This document shows positions 1 to 8,526 of a stretch of 64,000 nucleotides of DNA, piece after piece. Position 1 is the first letter of the stretch. Each line of letters opens with the position of its first letter. Made by a program: the position numbers and the translations under genes. The notes beneath the pieces were generated by a model. The model saw nothing but the letters and a program-made list of their open reading frames with translations. It was not told the origin of the DNA and ran no database searches. This stretch comes from Sporolactobacillus pectinivorans (GTDB lineage Bacteria; Bacillota; Bacilli; Bacillales; Sporolactobacillaceae): NCBI RefSeq assembly GCF_002802965.1, contig NZ_NXGA01000001.1, positions 316,324 to 380,323 of the forward strand, written 5' to 3'.

Positions 1-969
<969 letters not shown>

Positions 970-997
970 TTGAATCGTTTATCAAACGACCTAAATA

Positions 998-1026
998 ACT
1001 ATACATTGTTTCTTGCCATTTGTCAA
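998..1026 (-). promoter_or_regulatory. rrn promoter (sigma-A type)
   Basis: On the minus strand a -35 box TTGACA (1021-1026) and a -10 box TATAGT (998-1003) are separated by exactly 17 bp. They lie about 160 bp upstream of the 16S 5' end. The stretch 836-1239 contains no gene: it holds this promoter, the pre-16S leader and the divergent pdaB promoter. Confidence 0.85.
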
Positions 1027-1178
1027 CAACTTTTTCATCCCGGATTAATCCGACTGTAAAGCTTCAAATGGAGAGACAACGATATTTATTTTACCAGCAG
1101 ATTATTATTTGTCAATCGTTTTTAACTAATTTTCCATCTCCTTATTTTTCCAGACCTTTATTCTCTATAGCAATCTTC

Positions 1179-1208
1179 GCATATAACAGAAGGCTTGACC
1201 ATAGAATG
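1179..1208 (+). promoter_or_regulatory. Putative sigma-E-type sporulation promoter of pdaB
   Basis: GCATATA (1179-1185) and CATAGAATG (1200-1208) are separated by 14 bp. This resembles the known mother-cell sigma-E pattern (ATA-type -35, CATAnnnT-type -10). In B. subtilis pdaB is a sporulation gene. The assignment rests on pattern only. Confidence 0.55.
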
Positions 1209-1239
1209 GTACAAACATGGTGAACGGAGTGAAGTGTCT

Positions 1240-1992
1240 ATGCTTTGGATTATCAATGGGAAAAAAGTGAAAAATATTCTTTTGATTATTATCGCCGCTT
1301 TTGTCGCGGCACTGATTCTGTTCGTTCAAAAGCAGGAGACAAGCGTTTTTGCACCAATAGACAAAAGCGGTGCACTATCACGAGTAGAAACTAACCAAAA
1401 GCATCTGGCGCTGACATTCGACAGTAATTGGGGAGATCAGCAAATTAAGCTGATTCTGGAAACACTCAAAGCAGAAAAAGTTAAAGCTACTTTTTTCTTT
1501 TCAGGGGAGTGGGCAGAGCGCCATTCCGATATTGTCAAAGAAGTGTTAAAAGACGGGCATGAGATTGAAACACAGGGCATGAGACACGAAGACTATACAC
1601 AGCTTAGTGTGGAGGAAACCCGGCGTGACATGCTGCTCTCACGGGAAGCTATTTATAAAGCCTGCGGCGTGCGTCCCGAACTGATTCGTCCGCCTTATGG
1701 GAAAATTAATAAAGAAGTTTTACAAACCATGTCTGCTCTTCACCTTCAGCCTGTGCTCTGGAGCGTCAACCCGCAGGATGAAACAAATCCAGGTTACGAA
1801 GCCATTGTCCGTCAAGTGCTGAAAGATGCCGGAAAAGGAGATATTATCCGTCTGCACGCCTCTGATTCTGCAAAGCAAACATACCGTGCACTTCCACTGA
1901 TTATTCGGGAAATGAAAAATCGCGGCTACACTTTTGTCACTATAAAAGACCTGGTTTCCGACGCCCAGACGAAGCACCGTCTGCTCGACTGA
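1240..1992 (+). CDS. pdaB: PdaB-like polysaccharide deacetylase family protein
   Basis: A 250-residue sporulation protein of the NodB/polysaccharide deacetylase fold, close to B. subtilis PdaB in length and motifs. An N-terminal membrane anchor (about residues 10-30) precedes the catalytic-type domain. The visible motifs are LTFDSNWGD, RPPYG and the C-terminal LHASDSAKQT. The usual second metal-binding motif (HxxxH) is not evident: the equivalent stretch reads TQGMRHEDY, as in PdaB orthologues, so deacetylase activity is uncertain. The ATG at 1240 follows GGAGTGA. The gene is convergent with gerD, 44 bp away. In B. subtilis the product is needed to keep the spore stable late in sporulation. 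Confidence 0.93.
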   Translation: MLWIINGKKVKNILLIIIAAFVAALILFVQKQETSVFAPIDKSGALSRVETNQKHLALTFDSNWGDQQIKLILETLKAEKVKATFFFSGEWAERHSDIVKEVLKDGHEIETQGMRHEDYTQLSVEETRRDMLLSREAIYKACGVRPELIRPPYGKINKEVLQTMSALHLQPVLWSVNPQDETNPGYEAIVRQVLKDAGKGDIIRLHASDSAKQTYRALPLIIREMKNRGYTFVTIKDLVSDAQTKHRLLD

Positions 1993-2036
1993 ATCAAGTC
2001 ACTTCATTCGTCAACGCGGCAAACAATCCATGTTCC

Positions 2037-2591
2037 TTATTTATTTTTTTCGCCCTGTTTTTTCAGTGTCTCAGACAGGGCATCCATCATCTGCTTTTTG
2101 AAGAACGGCCCGGCCATTGCCTCCTGCATTTCAGTCGCAATCTGTTCACGGAACGATTTCGTCTTTAGAAGGGCAAGGTATTGATTTTGAAGCTCAGGGG
2201 CTTTAAGAATATCCATCATCATCGCCTGATAGCTTGGATCTTTCATCATTTTTGACAGCAGCTGTGCATTTTCCCGTTCCATAGTTTTTGCCAGCTGTGC
2301 AGAAAATCCGGGATCCTTCAACAGTTCACTCCAAATCTTCTTCCCCTGTTCCGTAGTCAGCGTCTCAATAATTGTTTTTTTTACCACCGGATCGTCAAGA
2401 ACAACAGCGTCTCGCAATTCTCGATCTTGAAACAGTTCCCGCAGCGTTTTCTTTCCATCGTCCGTTTTCAGCATGTCGAGAACCATTCTTTTATTTTCCT
2501 GATAGGACGGCTGACTGCTGTCGCCGTTTCCGCACCCAACCTGGCCGGCGAGCAGCAAAATTGCCAGAATGAGCACTATTTTCCTTACCAT
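2037..2591 (-). CDS. gerD: Spore germination lipoprotein GerD
   Basis: A 184-residue GerD-type protein. A hydrophobic signal peptide ends in a lipobox-like AGQVGC (Cys near residue 20), so it is probably a lipoprotein of the spore inner membrane. The body is a helix-rich repeat region with the family pattern 'KMV.D.LKTDDGKK' and recurring 'K.P..Q..L' units; the C terminus is lysine rich. In B. subtilis GerD clusters nutrient germinant receptors into the germinosome. The ATG at 2591 is preceded by GAGGAGG; an in-frame GTG 18 nt upstream overlaps that site and is less likely. kbaA, which lies next to gerD in B. subtilis, is absent here. Confidence 0.93.
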   Translation of the reverse strand: MVRKIVLILAILLLAGQVGCGNGDSSQPSYQENKRMVLDMLKTDDGKKTLRELFQDRELRDAVVLDDPVVKKTIIETLTTEQGKKIWSELLKDPGFSAQLAKTMERENAQLLSKMMKDPSYQAMMMDILKAPELQNQYLALLKTKSFREQIATEMQEAMAGPFFKKQMMDALSETLKKQGEKNK

Positions 2592-2622
2592 ACTGTGCTT
2601 CCTCCTCACGGGGCGTTTTTCT

Positions 2623-2651
2623 TAATATGTGAGCATCGAGGAGGATTATGC
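2623..2651 (-). promoter_or_regulatory. Putative forespore/sporulation promoter of gerD
   Basis: On the minus strand GCATAAT (2645-2651) and CATATTA (2623-2629) are separated by 15 bp. This resembles the sigma-G/sigma-E family of promoters. gerD is sigma-G controlled in B. subtilis. It lies just downstream of the salA terminator, so gerD would be a separate unit. Confidence 0.5.
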
Positions 2652-2664
2652 GGCGCAGTAGCAT

Positions 2665-2705
2665 AAAATGGGGCGTCCGCAACGCATGGCGGGCACCCCA
2701 TTACT
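2665..2705 (-). terminator. Intrinsic terminator after salA
   Basis: Minus-strand RNA forms a long stem, AATGGGG..CCCGC paired with GCGG..GCCCCATT, followed by TTTATG. It sits directly after the salA stop codon. Confidence 0.75.
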
Positions 2706-2711
2706 GTTAAA

Positions 2712-3764
2712 TTAATGAATTCCTTCGATTTTGCGAATTACTTTTTCCGCAATGTGGCCATATTCTTCTGCTATCGGGTCACCTTCAAAATAAACACCCG
2801 GAGCGAATTCACCGTTCTTCCCTTCCGGTTGGCCCAGCGGTAGCCGGCCAAGCAGCTCCGTATGCAGTAAATCGGACAAACGGTCTCCGCCGCCCTTCCC
2901 GAATACGTATTCCACTTCACCGGTTTTCCGGCTCTTAAAATAGGCCATGTTCTCAATGATCCCGAGAATTTCATGTTCCGTCTTCTCGGCCATAGCGCCC
3001 GCACGTGCGGCGACAAATGCCGCCGTCGGATGCGGGGTTGTTACAATAATTTCCTTAGAGTGAGGCAGCCTGCTGTGTACATCCATAGCAATGTCACCAG
3101 TACCGGGCGGCAGATCGAGAATCAGATAATCCAGTTCGCCCCACTTAACATCGTTAAAAAAATTATTCAGCATTTTGCCCAGCATCGGCCCTCGCCAGAT
3201 TACCGGAGAATTATTTTCTACAAAAAAGCCCATCGAAATAACATGGACGCCCAACCGATCAACAGGAATGATCCTGTCATTTTCCACTTGAGGCCTTTGT
3301 TCAATCCCCATCATATCAGGAACGCTGAAGCCGTAGATATCTGCATCCAGCAGGCCGACTTTTCTACCCTTCCGCGCCAACGCAAGAGCAAGATTGACTG
3401 ACACCGTCGACTTACCGACGCCGCCTTTACCACTGGCCACCGAAATAAAGGCAGTCTTGCTCTCCGGTGAAAGCAGAGTAGGCCCTGCCTCAGGAATACC
3501 GCCGAGCGCCTTGATTTCATCTTCTGCCAGCACGGAAAACCGCATGCCGACAAAATCTGCTCCGCCTTTTTTCAATTTTGATGAGATTTCAACCTGAATC
3601 TGCATTTGTTTAACCTTGTCCTGTTTCGCCAGTGCTATTTTCAGGCTGACAAGGCCTTCTTTTATTTTCAATTCGCGCAATCCACCCGTATCAATCAGGT
3701 TTTTATGTAAAAAGGGATCTTGAACCGTTTTCAAAATATCCGTCACTTGCTGCTCATTGATCAT
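2712..3764 (-). CDS. salA: Mrp/NBP35-family P-loop ATPase (SalA)
   Basis: A 350-residue Mrp/ApbC family ATPase. An N-terminal MIP18/DUF59-like domain (about 1-85) is followed by a P-loop domain with the deviant Walker A ASGKGGVGKST (about 108-118) and LLDADIYG and DLPPGTGD motifs. The family carries or transfers Fe-S clusters. The B. subtilis orthologue SalA also acts as a transcription regulator that represses scoC. The C-terminal CxxC typical of many Mrp proteins is not visible, as in SalA. The neighbours cwlD and gerD match the B. subtilis order. Confidence 0.92.
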   Translation of the reverse strand: MINEQQVTDILKTVQDPFLHKNLIDTGGLRELKIKEGLVSLKIALAKQDKVKQMQIQVEISSKLKKGGADFVGMRFSVLAEDEIKALGGIPEAGPTLLSPESKTAFISVASGKGGVGKSTVSVNLALALARKGRKVGLLDADIYGFSVPDMMGIEQRPQVENDRIIPVDRLGVHVISMGFFVENNSPVIWRGPMLGKMLNNFFNDVKWGELDYLILDLPPGTGDIAMDVHSRLPHSKEIIVTTPHPTAAFVAARAGAMAEKTEHEILGIIENMAYFKSRKTGEVEYVFGKGGGDRLSDLLHTELLGRLPLGQPEGKNGEFAPGVYFEGDPIAEEYGHIAEKVIRKIEGIH

Positions 3765-3857
3765 TAATTAGCCCGCCCTTCTCCTTCAACATTTCCAGTA
3801 TCAGTATATCAAACCTTCGCAGTAAAGGTATGAAAAATGAACATGAGTAGCAGGTTT

Positions 3858-4568
3858 TTAATCCGACGGCACTTTTTCATTGGTGAAGTAGCGCATGATG
3901 CCCTGACTGATGGCCATGGCCGCTTCCTTCTGGTAATCTTCCTGAACGAGCAGCGACCGCTCCCTGGGATTTGATAAAAACCCGACTTCAACAAGGGCGG
4001 CAGGCGGTGCAGCTTTTTTCAATATGTAGACATGACCAATTGGCTTCGCATAACGCTCGGTGTTCCCCAGGGTGTTTTTAAGCGAATCCTGAATAAATTT
4101 GGCGAATTTCTGATTTTCGGCGGATTTCGGGTGATAGAATGTCTGAGCACCGTACCAGCGGGGTGAGGGAATGGCATTCAAGTGCACACTGATGAACGCG
4201 TCGGGATGCGCCTTTTCGATCAGATCGGCGCGACGCAGAAGATCCTGGGTTTTATGTCTGCCTCCAAAATTCTTGTCGGCCAGATCCATGTCGCTTTCCC
4301 GGGTCATGACAACAAGTGCCCCGGATTCCTGCAAATAATTGCGGAGATCCTGAGCAATGGCAAGCGTAATTTTTTTTTCCACAGCATCCCCGCCGACTGC
4401 GCCACCGTCTGCTCCGCCGTGTCCCGCATCGACAACGATAACGCGGCCGGAAAGTGGAAGATGCCAGGATTGTCCTGTATACCGGCTGGCAATCAGCCAT
4501 TTCACACCGGCGGCCACTGCAAAAATGGCCAAAGCAATCAGTACACCGGCAAGCCATCTCCGCTTCAT
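3858..4568 (-). CDS. cwlD: Germination-specific N-acetylmuramoyl-L-alanine amidase CwlD
   Basis: A 236-residue Amidase_3 protein with one N-terminal membrane segment (about residues 5-25). The catalytic motifs are VVDAGHGGADGGA (zinc His), the acidic residue region near 'KKITLAIAQDL', ISVHLNA (second zinc His) and VEVGFLSNP (catalytic Glu). In B. subtilis CwlD works with PdaA to form muramic-delta-lactam in spore cortex, which marks it for germination lytic enzymes. The ATG at 4568 follows GGGGGGAA and is preferred to longer in-frame starts. A sporulation-type promoter lies upstream. Confidence 0.94.
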   Translation of the reverse strand: MKRRWLAGVLIALAIFAVAAGVKWLIASRYTGQSWHLPLSGRVIVVDAGHGGADGGAVGGDAVEKKITLAIAQDLRNYLQESGALVVMTRESDMDLADKNFGGRHKTQDLLRRADLIEKAHPDAFISVHLNAIPSPRWYGAQTFYHPKSAENQKFAKFIQDSLKNTLGNTERYAKPIGHVYILKKAAPPAALVEVGFLSNPRERSLLVQEDYQKEAAMAISQGIMRYFTNEKVPSD

Positions 4569-4603
4569 CACAATTCCCCCCATGTCCAAGCCTGTCTCTT
4601 GAA

Positions 4604-4634
4604 CATATATATGGACCAAAGAAGCGATTTATGC
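4604..4634 (-). promoter_or_regulatory. Putative sigma-E-type promoter of cwlD
   Basis: On the minus strand GCATAAA (4628-4634) and CATATATATG (4604-4613) are separated by 14 bp. The architecture and spacing match the candidate pdaB promoter, and the site is 35 bp upstream of the cwlD start. Confidence 0.5.
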
Positions 4635-4653
4635 TACCGAAACCTGAATTCAA

Positions 4654-5088
4654 TCAGTGCAGTTTCATTTTCCAACGTTTCAGTGAAGTTTCAAATCCGT
4701 CTAACCACCAATTATGAAGGTATGTTTTGCATGATTCTCTCAAGCCTGCCAATTCTGAATCCCGGGTCGTCCAGAAACGCCAAAAATCACAAAAATCCTC
4801 CAGAAGCCGCTCAAACGAATCCTCACAGCGCCGATAGACAGTCTCTCTATCTTCACCGTAAAACCCGAATCTGCCCATTGCAGAACCCATCAGAAAAGCC
4901 TCCAACGCGTACTCTGCGCACATCTCAAGAGCAATGCCTCCACCTGAAGGAACAGATGGAATATATAAATCAAAGCTATGATGAATTGTTTTTTCGATTT
5001 TCTCAAAAGATAAATTCTGAAGTGCACGGCGTTCGAAATCCATCTGTTTGTGCTGCTGTCTTTTCTTAAAATCCATAACGACGCCCAT
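4654..5088 (-). CDS. ybaK: YbaK-like DUF2521 family protein
   Basis: A 144-residue protein of unknown function. It matches the position (between rpsI and cwlD) and the general character of B. subtilis YbaK (DUF2521). It is rich in aromatic residues and has no signal peptide or clear membrane segment. Recognisable patches are 'FGFYGED' and the C-terminal 'NWWLDGFE..LKR'. The ATG at 5088 follows AAAGGAGG. The assignment rests on synteny and these patches; no biochemical role can be inferred. Confidence 0.8.
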   Translation of the reverse strand: MGVVMDFKKRQQHKQMDFERRALQNLSFEKIEKTIHHSFDLYIPSVPSGGGIALEMCAEYALEAFLMGSAMGRFGFYGEDRETVYRRCEDSFERLLEDFCDFWRFWTTRDSELAGLRESCKTYLHNWWLDGFETSLKRWKMKLH

Positions 5089-5303
5089 GATGCTTCCTCC
5101 TTTCTCTATATCATCCGACGAAAGCGCCGATTTCAACCGTAACAGCTTTTGCCAATTACAATGAAAAATATTTTATCTCTGCCGTTTTAAATGATGCCTG
5201 GGCAGCAATAAAATTTCATACTGCTTGTCATTTATTTGTAATTTATTTGAACATTGCACCGTACAGGCCTCGTTATTGCGATAATGAAAACAGGTGATAA
5301 CAA

Positions 5304-5510
5304 ATGTCAGTATTTACACGTTTATATCTCTCTGTGTCCCTGGAACCTAACAATTACAATCTGAACAATCTCCAGTCACTGATTAAGTCCGTGCTTATCG
5401 GTGTAATGATTGGAACCAGCCTGCTGATCATACTTTTGATCTGGTCTTTGTTCAAAAGTTTTTCTACAACACGTCAGCGGCATGCCGGAAAACACTCAAG
5501 CCGTCGTTAG
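5304..5510 (+). CDS. Small membrane protein, unknown
   Basis: A 68-codon ORF on the plus strand with an AGGTGATAACAA ribosome-binding site before the ATG. One hydrophobic segment (about residues 28-50, LIGVMIGTSLLIILLIW) is followed by a basic tail rich in Arg, His and Lys, suggesting a single-span protein with a cytoplasmic C terminus. A good plus-strand terminator lies 90 bp downstream, which supports a real transcript. I recognise no family. A 12-codon hydrophobic ORF (about 5534-5572) follows before the terminator and may be chance. Confidence 0.55.
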   Translation: MSVFTRLYLSVSLEPNNYNLNNLQSLIKSVLIGVMIGTSLLIILLIWSLFKSFSTTRQRHAGKHSSRR

Positions 5511-5601
5511 TATGGGGGCAGTCAGGCTCTGATTATGGGATTGTTCATCATCCTGATGCTTCGCTTTTTCTGAAATTCAAGCAATTCCTGGCATTCTATT
5601 T

Positions 5602-5637
5602 AAAACGTCTCTCCAAATTCCGAGAGACGTTTTTTAA
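5602..5637 (+). terminator. Intrinsic terminator after the small membrane ORF
   Basis: A perfect stem AACGTCTCTC / GAGAGACGTT with an 8-nt loop is followed by a T run on the plus strand. The A-rich left flank could let it work in both directions. Confidence 0.85.
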
Positions 5638-5654
5638 TACACTGTATTCTATAG

Positions 5655-5682
5655 CAAAAAAATAAGCCCTTTACAGGGCTTA
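5655..5682 (-). terminator. Second terminator-like hairpin, minus strand
   Basis: The hairpin TAAGCCCT-ttac-AGGGCTTA (5663-5682) is followed in minus-strand RNA by a run of seven T (5655-5661). It lies 150 bp beyond the rpsI terminator, so it is either a back-up terminator or the end of a short separate transcript. The remaining 5683-5833 is very AT-rich and I see no gene in it. Confidence 0.7.
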
Positions 5683-5833
5683 CAATAATGAAATTAAAGA
5701 GAGTATCCCACTACTCAAATTTATTATAAAAATTTTTTTCGACAAAATCCTATTTTTGTTATCTTTCACATATTATCGATTCGGTTACTTAAGAAATATG
5801 GTCATTTTAGCATCAGAGCCAATTTTTTTGTAC

Positions 5834-5869
5834 AAAAAAAGCCCCATCCACATAAGTGGAAGGAGCCAT
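5834..5869 (-). terminator. Intrinsic terminator of rplM-rpsI
   Basis: The minus-strand RNA forms GGCTCC-TTCCAC / GTGGA-T-GGGGC followed by seven T. It sits 14 bp after the rpsI stop. Confidence 0.8.
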
Positions 5870-5882
5870 AAACGTCGACAAA

Positions 5883-6275
5883 TCAGCGTTTTGAGAACTG
5901 AGGAGCACGGCGTGCACCTTTGAGTCCGTATTTCTTACGTTCTTTCATACGCGGATCACGTGTCAGGAAACCAGCCTGCTTCAGTACTGCACGGTATTCA
6001 GGATCAGCTTTCAGCAATGCGCGGGCAACGCCGTGGCGGATTGCACCTGCCTGGCCTGTAAAACCACCGCCGGCCACACTGACCAGCACATCATATCTGC
6101 CTTCCGTTTCCGTCGAAACAAGAGGCTGTTTCAGAATTGAACGAAGTGTTTCAAGATTGAAATATTCATCAAGGTCACGGCCGTTAACAACGACTTTGCC
6201 ATCGCCGGCAACGAGCCTGACCCTAGCAATAGAACTCTTGCGGCGACCTGTGCCGTAATATTGTACTTGTGCCAT
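5883..6275 (-). CDS. rpsI: Ribosomal protein S9 (uS9)
   Basis: A 130-residue small-subunit protein of the normal length. It starts [19 protein letters not shown] and ends with the basic tail RRAPQFSKR, which in known ribosomes reaches the P-site tRNA. It is the second gene of the rplM-rpsI operon, 19 bp after rplM, and is followed by a terminator. Confidence 0.98.
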   Translation of the reverse strand: MAQVQYYGTGRRKSSIARVRLVAGDGKVVVNGRDLDEYFNLETLRSILKQPLVSTETEGRYDVLVSVAGGGFTGQAGAIRHGVARALLKADPEYRAVLKQAGFLTRDPRMKERKKYGLKGARRAPQFSKR

Positions 6276-6294
6276 TCTTATTTTCCCTCCCTAA

Positions 6295-6732
6295 TCATCC
6301 ACGAAGCGTATAAGCTTCTGGTTTTTGTGCAGCATGCGGATGTTCCGTGCCTTCATAAACATGAAGTTTTCTGAACATCTGCGCTCCGAGACTGTTGTGT
6401 GGAAGCATACCCTTGATTGTCCGTTCAAGCATATCCCTTGAACGCGTTTCTCTCATCTCAAGAGCAGATCGAGCCTTGATACCACCTGGAAAGCCTGAAT
6501 GATGAATATATTTCTTGCTCAAAAGTTTTTTCCCGGTCAGCTGAATCTTCTTTGCATTGATGATGATTACATTGTCACCGACATCTACATGCGGTGTAAA
6601 AGTCGGTTTGTTTTTGCCGCGAAGAATTGCTGCTACTTCGCTTGCCAGACGTCCAAGTATCTGTCCGTCTGCGTCAATAACGAGCCATTTGCGATCTACA
6701 GATGCCGCATTGGCCATATATGTCGTACGCAC
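6295..6732 (-). CDS. rplM: Ribosomal protein L13 (uL13)
   Basis: A 145-residue large-subunit protein of exactly the B. subtilis length. It starts with GTG ([16 protein letters not shown]) after the ribosome-binding site GGGAGGAAATAATC. Family patches are [27 protein letters not shown] and the C-terminal [11 protein letters not shown]. Longer in-frame starts would run into the leader. It heads the rplM-rpsI operon. Confidence 0.97.
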   Translation of the reverse strand: MRTTYMANAASVDRKWLVIDADGQILGRLASEVAAILRGKNKPTFTPHVDVGDNVIIINAKKIQLTGKKLLSKKYIHHSGFPGGIKARSALEMRETRSRDMLERTIKGMLPHNSLGAQMFRKLHVYEGTEHPHAAQKPEAYTLRG

Positions 6733-6885
6733 GATTATTTCCTCCCTTTTTCTTTTCAGTCCTCTTTGCGACCCACAACCGCATCGAGTCGGAAAGCATA
6801 ACCCGTCCGCTTTCCATTTCCGTTCATCAGTCATCTATTTGAGCCAATATCGTTTGGGGCTTTAGTGGTCAAAATAGAAATGCCG
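6733..6885 (-). promoter_or_regulatory. rplM leader, candidate L13 leader RNA
   Basis: About 150 nt lie between the promoter and the rplM start and contain no gene. The RNA is structured: the segment GATGCGGTTGTGGGTCGCAA, just before the ribosome-binding site, looks like the L13-leader autoregulatory motif known from Bacilli. The identification is from memory of that family and was not modelled. Confidence 0.5.
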
Positions 6886-6891
6886 AAATAT

Positions 6892-6920
6892 ATACTATAA
6901 TACCCCGGCTCCGTTGTCAA
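6892..6920 (-). promoter_or_regulatory. Promoter of rplM-rpsI
   Basis: TTGACA (6915-6920), 17 bp, TAGTAT (6892-6897) on the minus strand. It lies between the truA stop and the rplM leader. Confidence 0.85.
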
Positions 6921-6975
6921 GCGTTAAATGAGTTGCCGAAAAATTGGTCACTCCAGCAATCAATTCGCCGATCCC

Positions 6976-7716
6976 CTAATAGGTCACCTTCCACAATGTC
7001 AGCCCACAGGCAGGTGCCGTCTGTGAAGCCGCCTGCCTGTCTTTTCCGGTAATAATCTTTTTTACTTGCTCCGGAGGAATAGCCCCTGAACCGACATCAA
7101 GCAGCGTTCCAGTAATAATCCGGACCATCTGATACAAAAATCCGCTACCAGCGATGTGGATGACCGTCTCATCTTTTCCTTCGGGTAGAACCTTCAGGTC
7201 ATAAATCGTTCTGACTTTATCCGTGACGTCCGTGTTTGCAGCGCAAAAGCAGGAAAAGTCATGGGTGCCGACAACATAACCGGCAGCCTCATTCATCCTG
7301 AACAGATCAAGCGGACGGGCGACGTGAAGCGTATAGAATCGGCGGAACAGGTCCGGTTCCCGCCGTGTCAATAAACGGTAACGATATTCCTTCCGCCTGA
7401 CATCATAGCGTGCGTGAAAGCTTTCAGGCACAGTTTCGGTATTCCTTATGTAAATATCGTCCGGCAACAAACTGTTGAGCGCTCTGGACCAGTTTTCAAT
7501 CGGGATGTTCAGCGGACTTTCAAAATGAAAAACCTGGCCAAGCGCATGAACCCCCCGGTCTGTCCGGCCTGAAGCCGTGATTTTCACATAGTTCCCATGA
7601 TGTATCCGGGACAGCGCCGTTTCAATTTCCCTTTGAACCGTGCGTTTCCCGGGCTGTACCTGATAACCAAAAAATTGTGCCCCGTCATAGGAAACGATAC
7701 ATTTTAGCTTTGCCAT
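6976..7716 (-). CDS. truA: tRNA pseudouridine(38-40) synthase TruA
   Basis: A 246-residue enzyme that isomerises uridines 38-40 in the anticodon arm of tRNAs. It has the TruA signature ASGRTDRGVHALGQV, with the catalytic Asp in GRTDRGVHA (about residue 53), and the C-terminal FLYQMVRIITGTL. Length is normal. It is the last gene of the ecfA1-ecfA2-ecfT-truA unit, as in B. subtilis, 15 bp after ecfT. Confidence 0.97.
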   Translation of the reverse strand: MAKLKCIVSYDGAQFFGYQVQPGKRTVQREIETALSRIHHGNYVKITASGRTDRGVHALGQVFHFESPLNIPIENWSRALNSLLPDDIYIRNTETVPESFHARYDVRRKEYRYRLLTRREPDLFRRFYTLHVARPLDLFRMNEAAGYVVGTHDFSCFCAANTDVTDKVRTIYDLKVLPEGKDETVIHIAGSGFLYQMVRIITGTLLDVGSGAIPPEQVKKIITGKDRQAASQTAPACGLTLWKVTY

Positions 7717-7731
7717 ACTTTCACCTGCGTC

Positions 7732-8526
7732 CTACGCTCTTACAAAAATTAACGCTGCTGTCAAAAGTGCCATAATAATCATCAAAACACTGTCCTGCCA
7801 TTTCCATACTAGTTTATGAAGCCTTGTTCGGCCGATATCGCCATGATAGCCGCGTGCTTCCATCGCCATCGCCAGATCTTCCGCCCGTTTAAACGCACTG
7901 ACAAAAAGTGGGACAAGCAGGGGTACAACAGCTTTCATCCTGTTTTTCAGAGAGCCGGTTGTAAAATCTGACCCCCGCGCAGCCTGAGCTTTGATGATTT
8001 TCTCCGTTTCTTCCAGCAAAGTTGGGATAAATCGCAGTGAAATAGACATCATTAACGCAAATTCATGAACCGGGAGTTTTATCCTCTTAAAAGGGCTGAG
8101 CAGACTCTCCATCCCATCCGTAATTTCCATCGGTGAAGTAGTCAGCGTGAGCAGGGTGGTCACAATGATAATCACAAGAATGCGATCAGTAATTAGAACG
8201 GATTGAATGAGTCCATTTTGATAGATGTGAATCCAGCCAAAGCTGAAGAGCAGCCTGCCACCTACCGTGAAAAAAAGATTCAAAAAGAATGTCAGCAGGA
8301 CAATGATCAATATAGACTTCAGGCCCCTGAAAATAAATGAAATCGATATTCTGGAGCTCATGATTCCGGCAACGCAGAACACAATTAATAAAAGGTTCGC
8401 CAGCCAGTTGTTTGCCAGAAAAACAATAATCACAAAGAGAAAAACACCGATTAATTTCGCCCGTGGATCCAGGCGGTGGACATATGATTCCATTGGAACA
8501 TATTGTCCGATGACCAGATTAAACAT
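7732..8526 (-). CDS. ecfT: ECF transporter transmembrane subunit EcfT
   Basis: A 264-residue CbiQ-family membrane protein. It is very hydrophobic, with several predicted membrane spans (about 25-45, 50-70, 75-95, 110-130, 240-260). Its two cytoplasmic coupling-helix motifs are recognisable as A-R-G: 'AQAARGSDF' and 'MAMEARGYHG'. It forms the shared energizing module with EcfA1/EcfA2 that drives vitamin-binding S components located elsewhere. The ATG at 8526 follows GGGGGG at good spacing. It overlaps the end of ecfA2 by 8 bp, suggesting translational coupling. Confidence 0.95.
   Translation of the reverse strand: MFNLVIGQYVPMESYVHRLDPRAKLIGVFLFVIIVFLANNWLANLLLIVFCVAGIMSSRISISFIFRGLKSILIIVLLTFFLNLFFTVGGRLLFSFGWIHIYQNGLIQSVLITDRILVIIIVTTLLTLTTSPMEITDGMESLLSPFKRIKLPVHEFALMMSISLRFIPTLLEETEKIIKAQAARGSDFTTGSLKNRMKAVVPLLVPLFVSAFKRAEDLAMAMEARGYHGDIGRTRLHKLVWKWQDSVLMIIMALLTAALIFVRA

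Noticed and set aside
4182..5069. A 295-codon open frame on the plus strand opposite cwlD and ybaK
   Set aside because: It is antisense to two well-supported genes, has no sensible ribosome-binding site, and its composition looks like a reverse-strand shadow.
5108..5136. TTGAAA-17-TGATAT ahead of ybaK
   Set aside because: The spacing is right, but the start site would fall on the ribosome-binding site, so it is unlikely to be the promoter.
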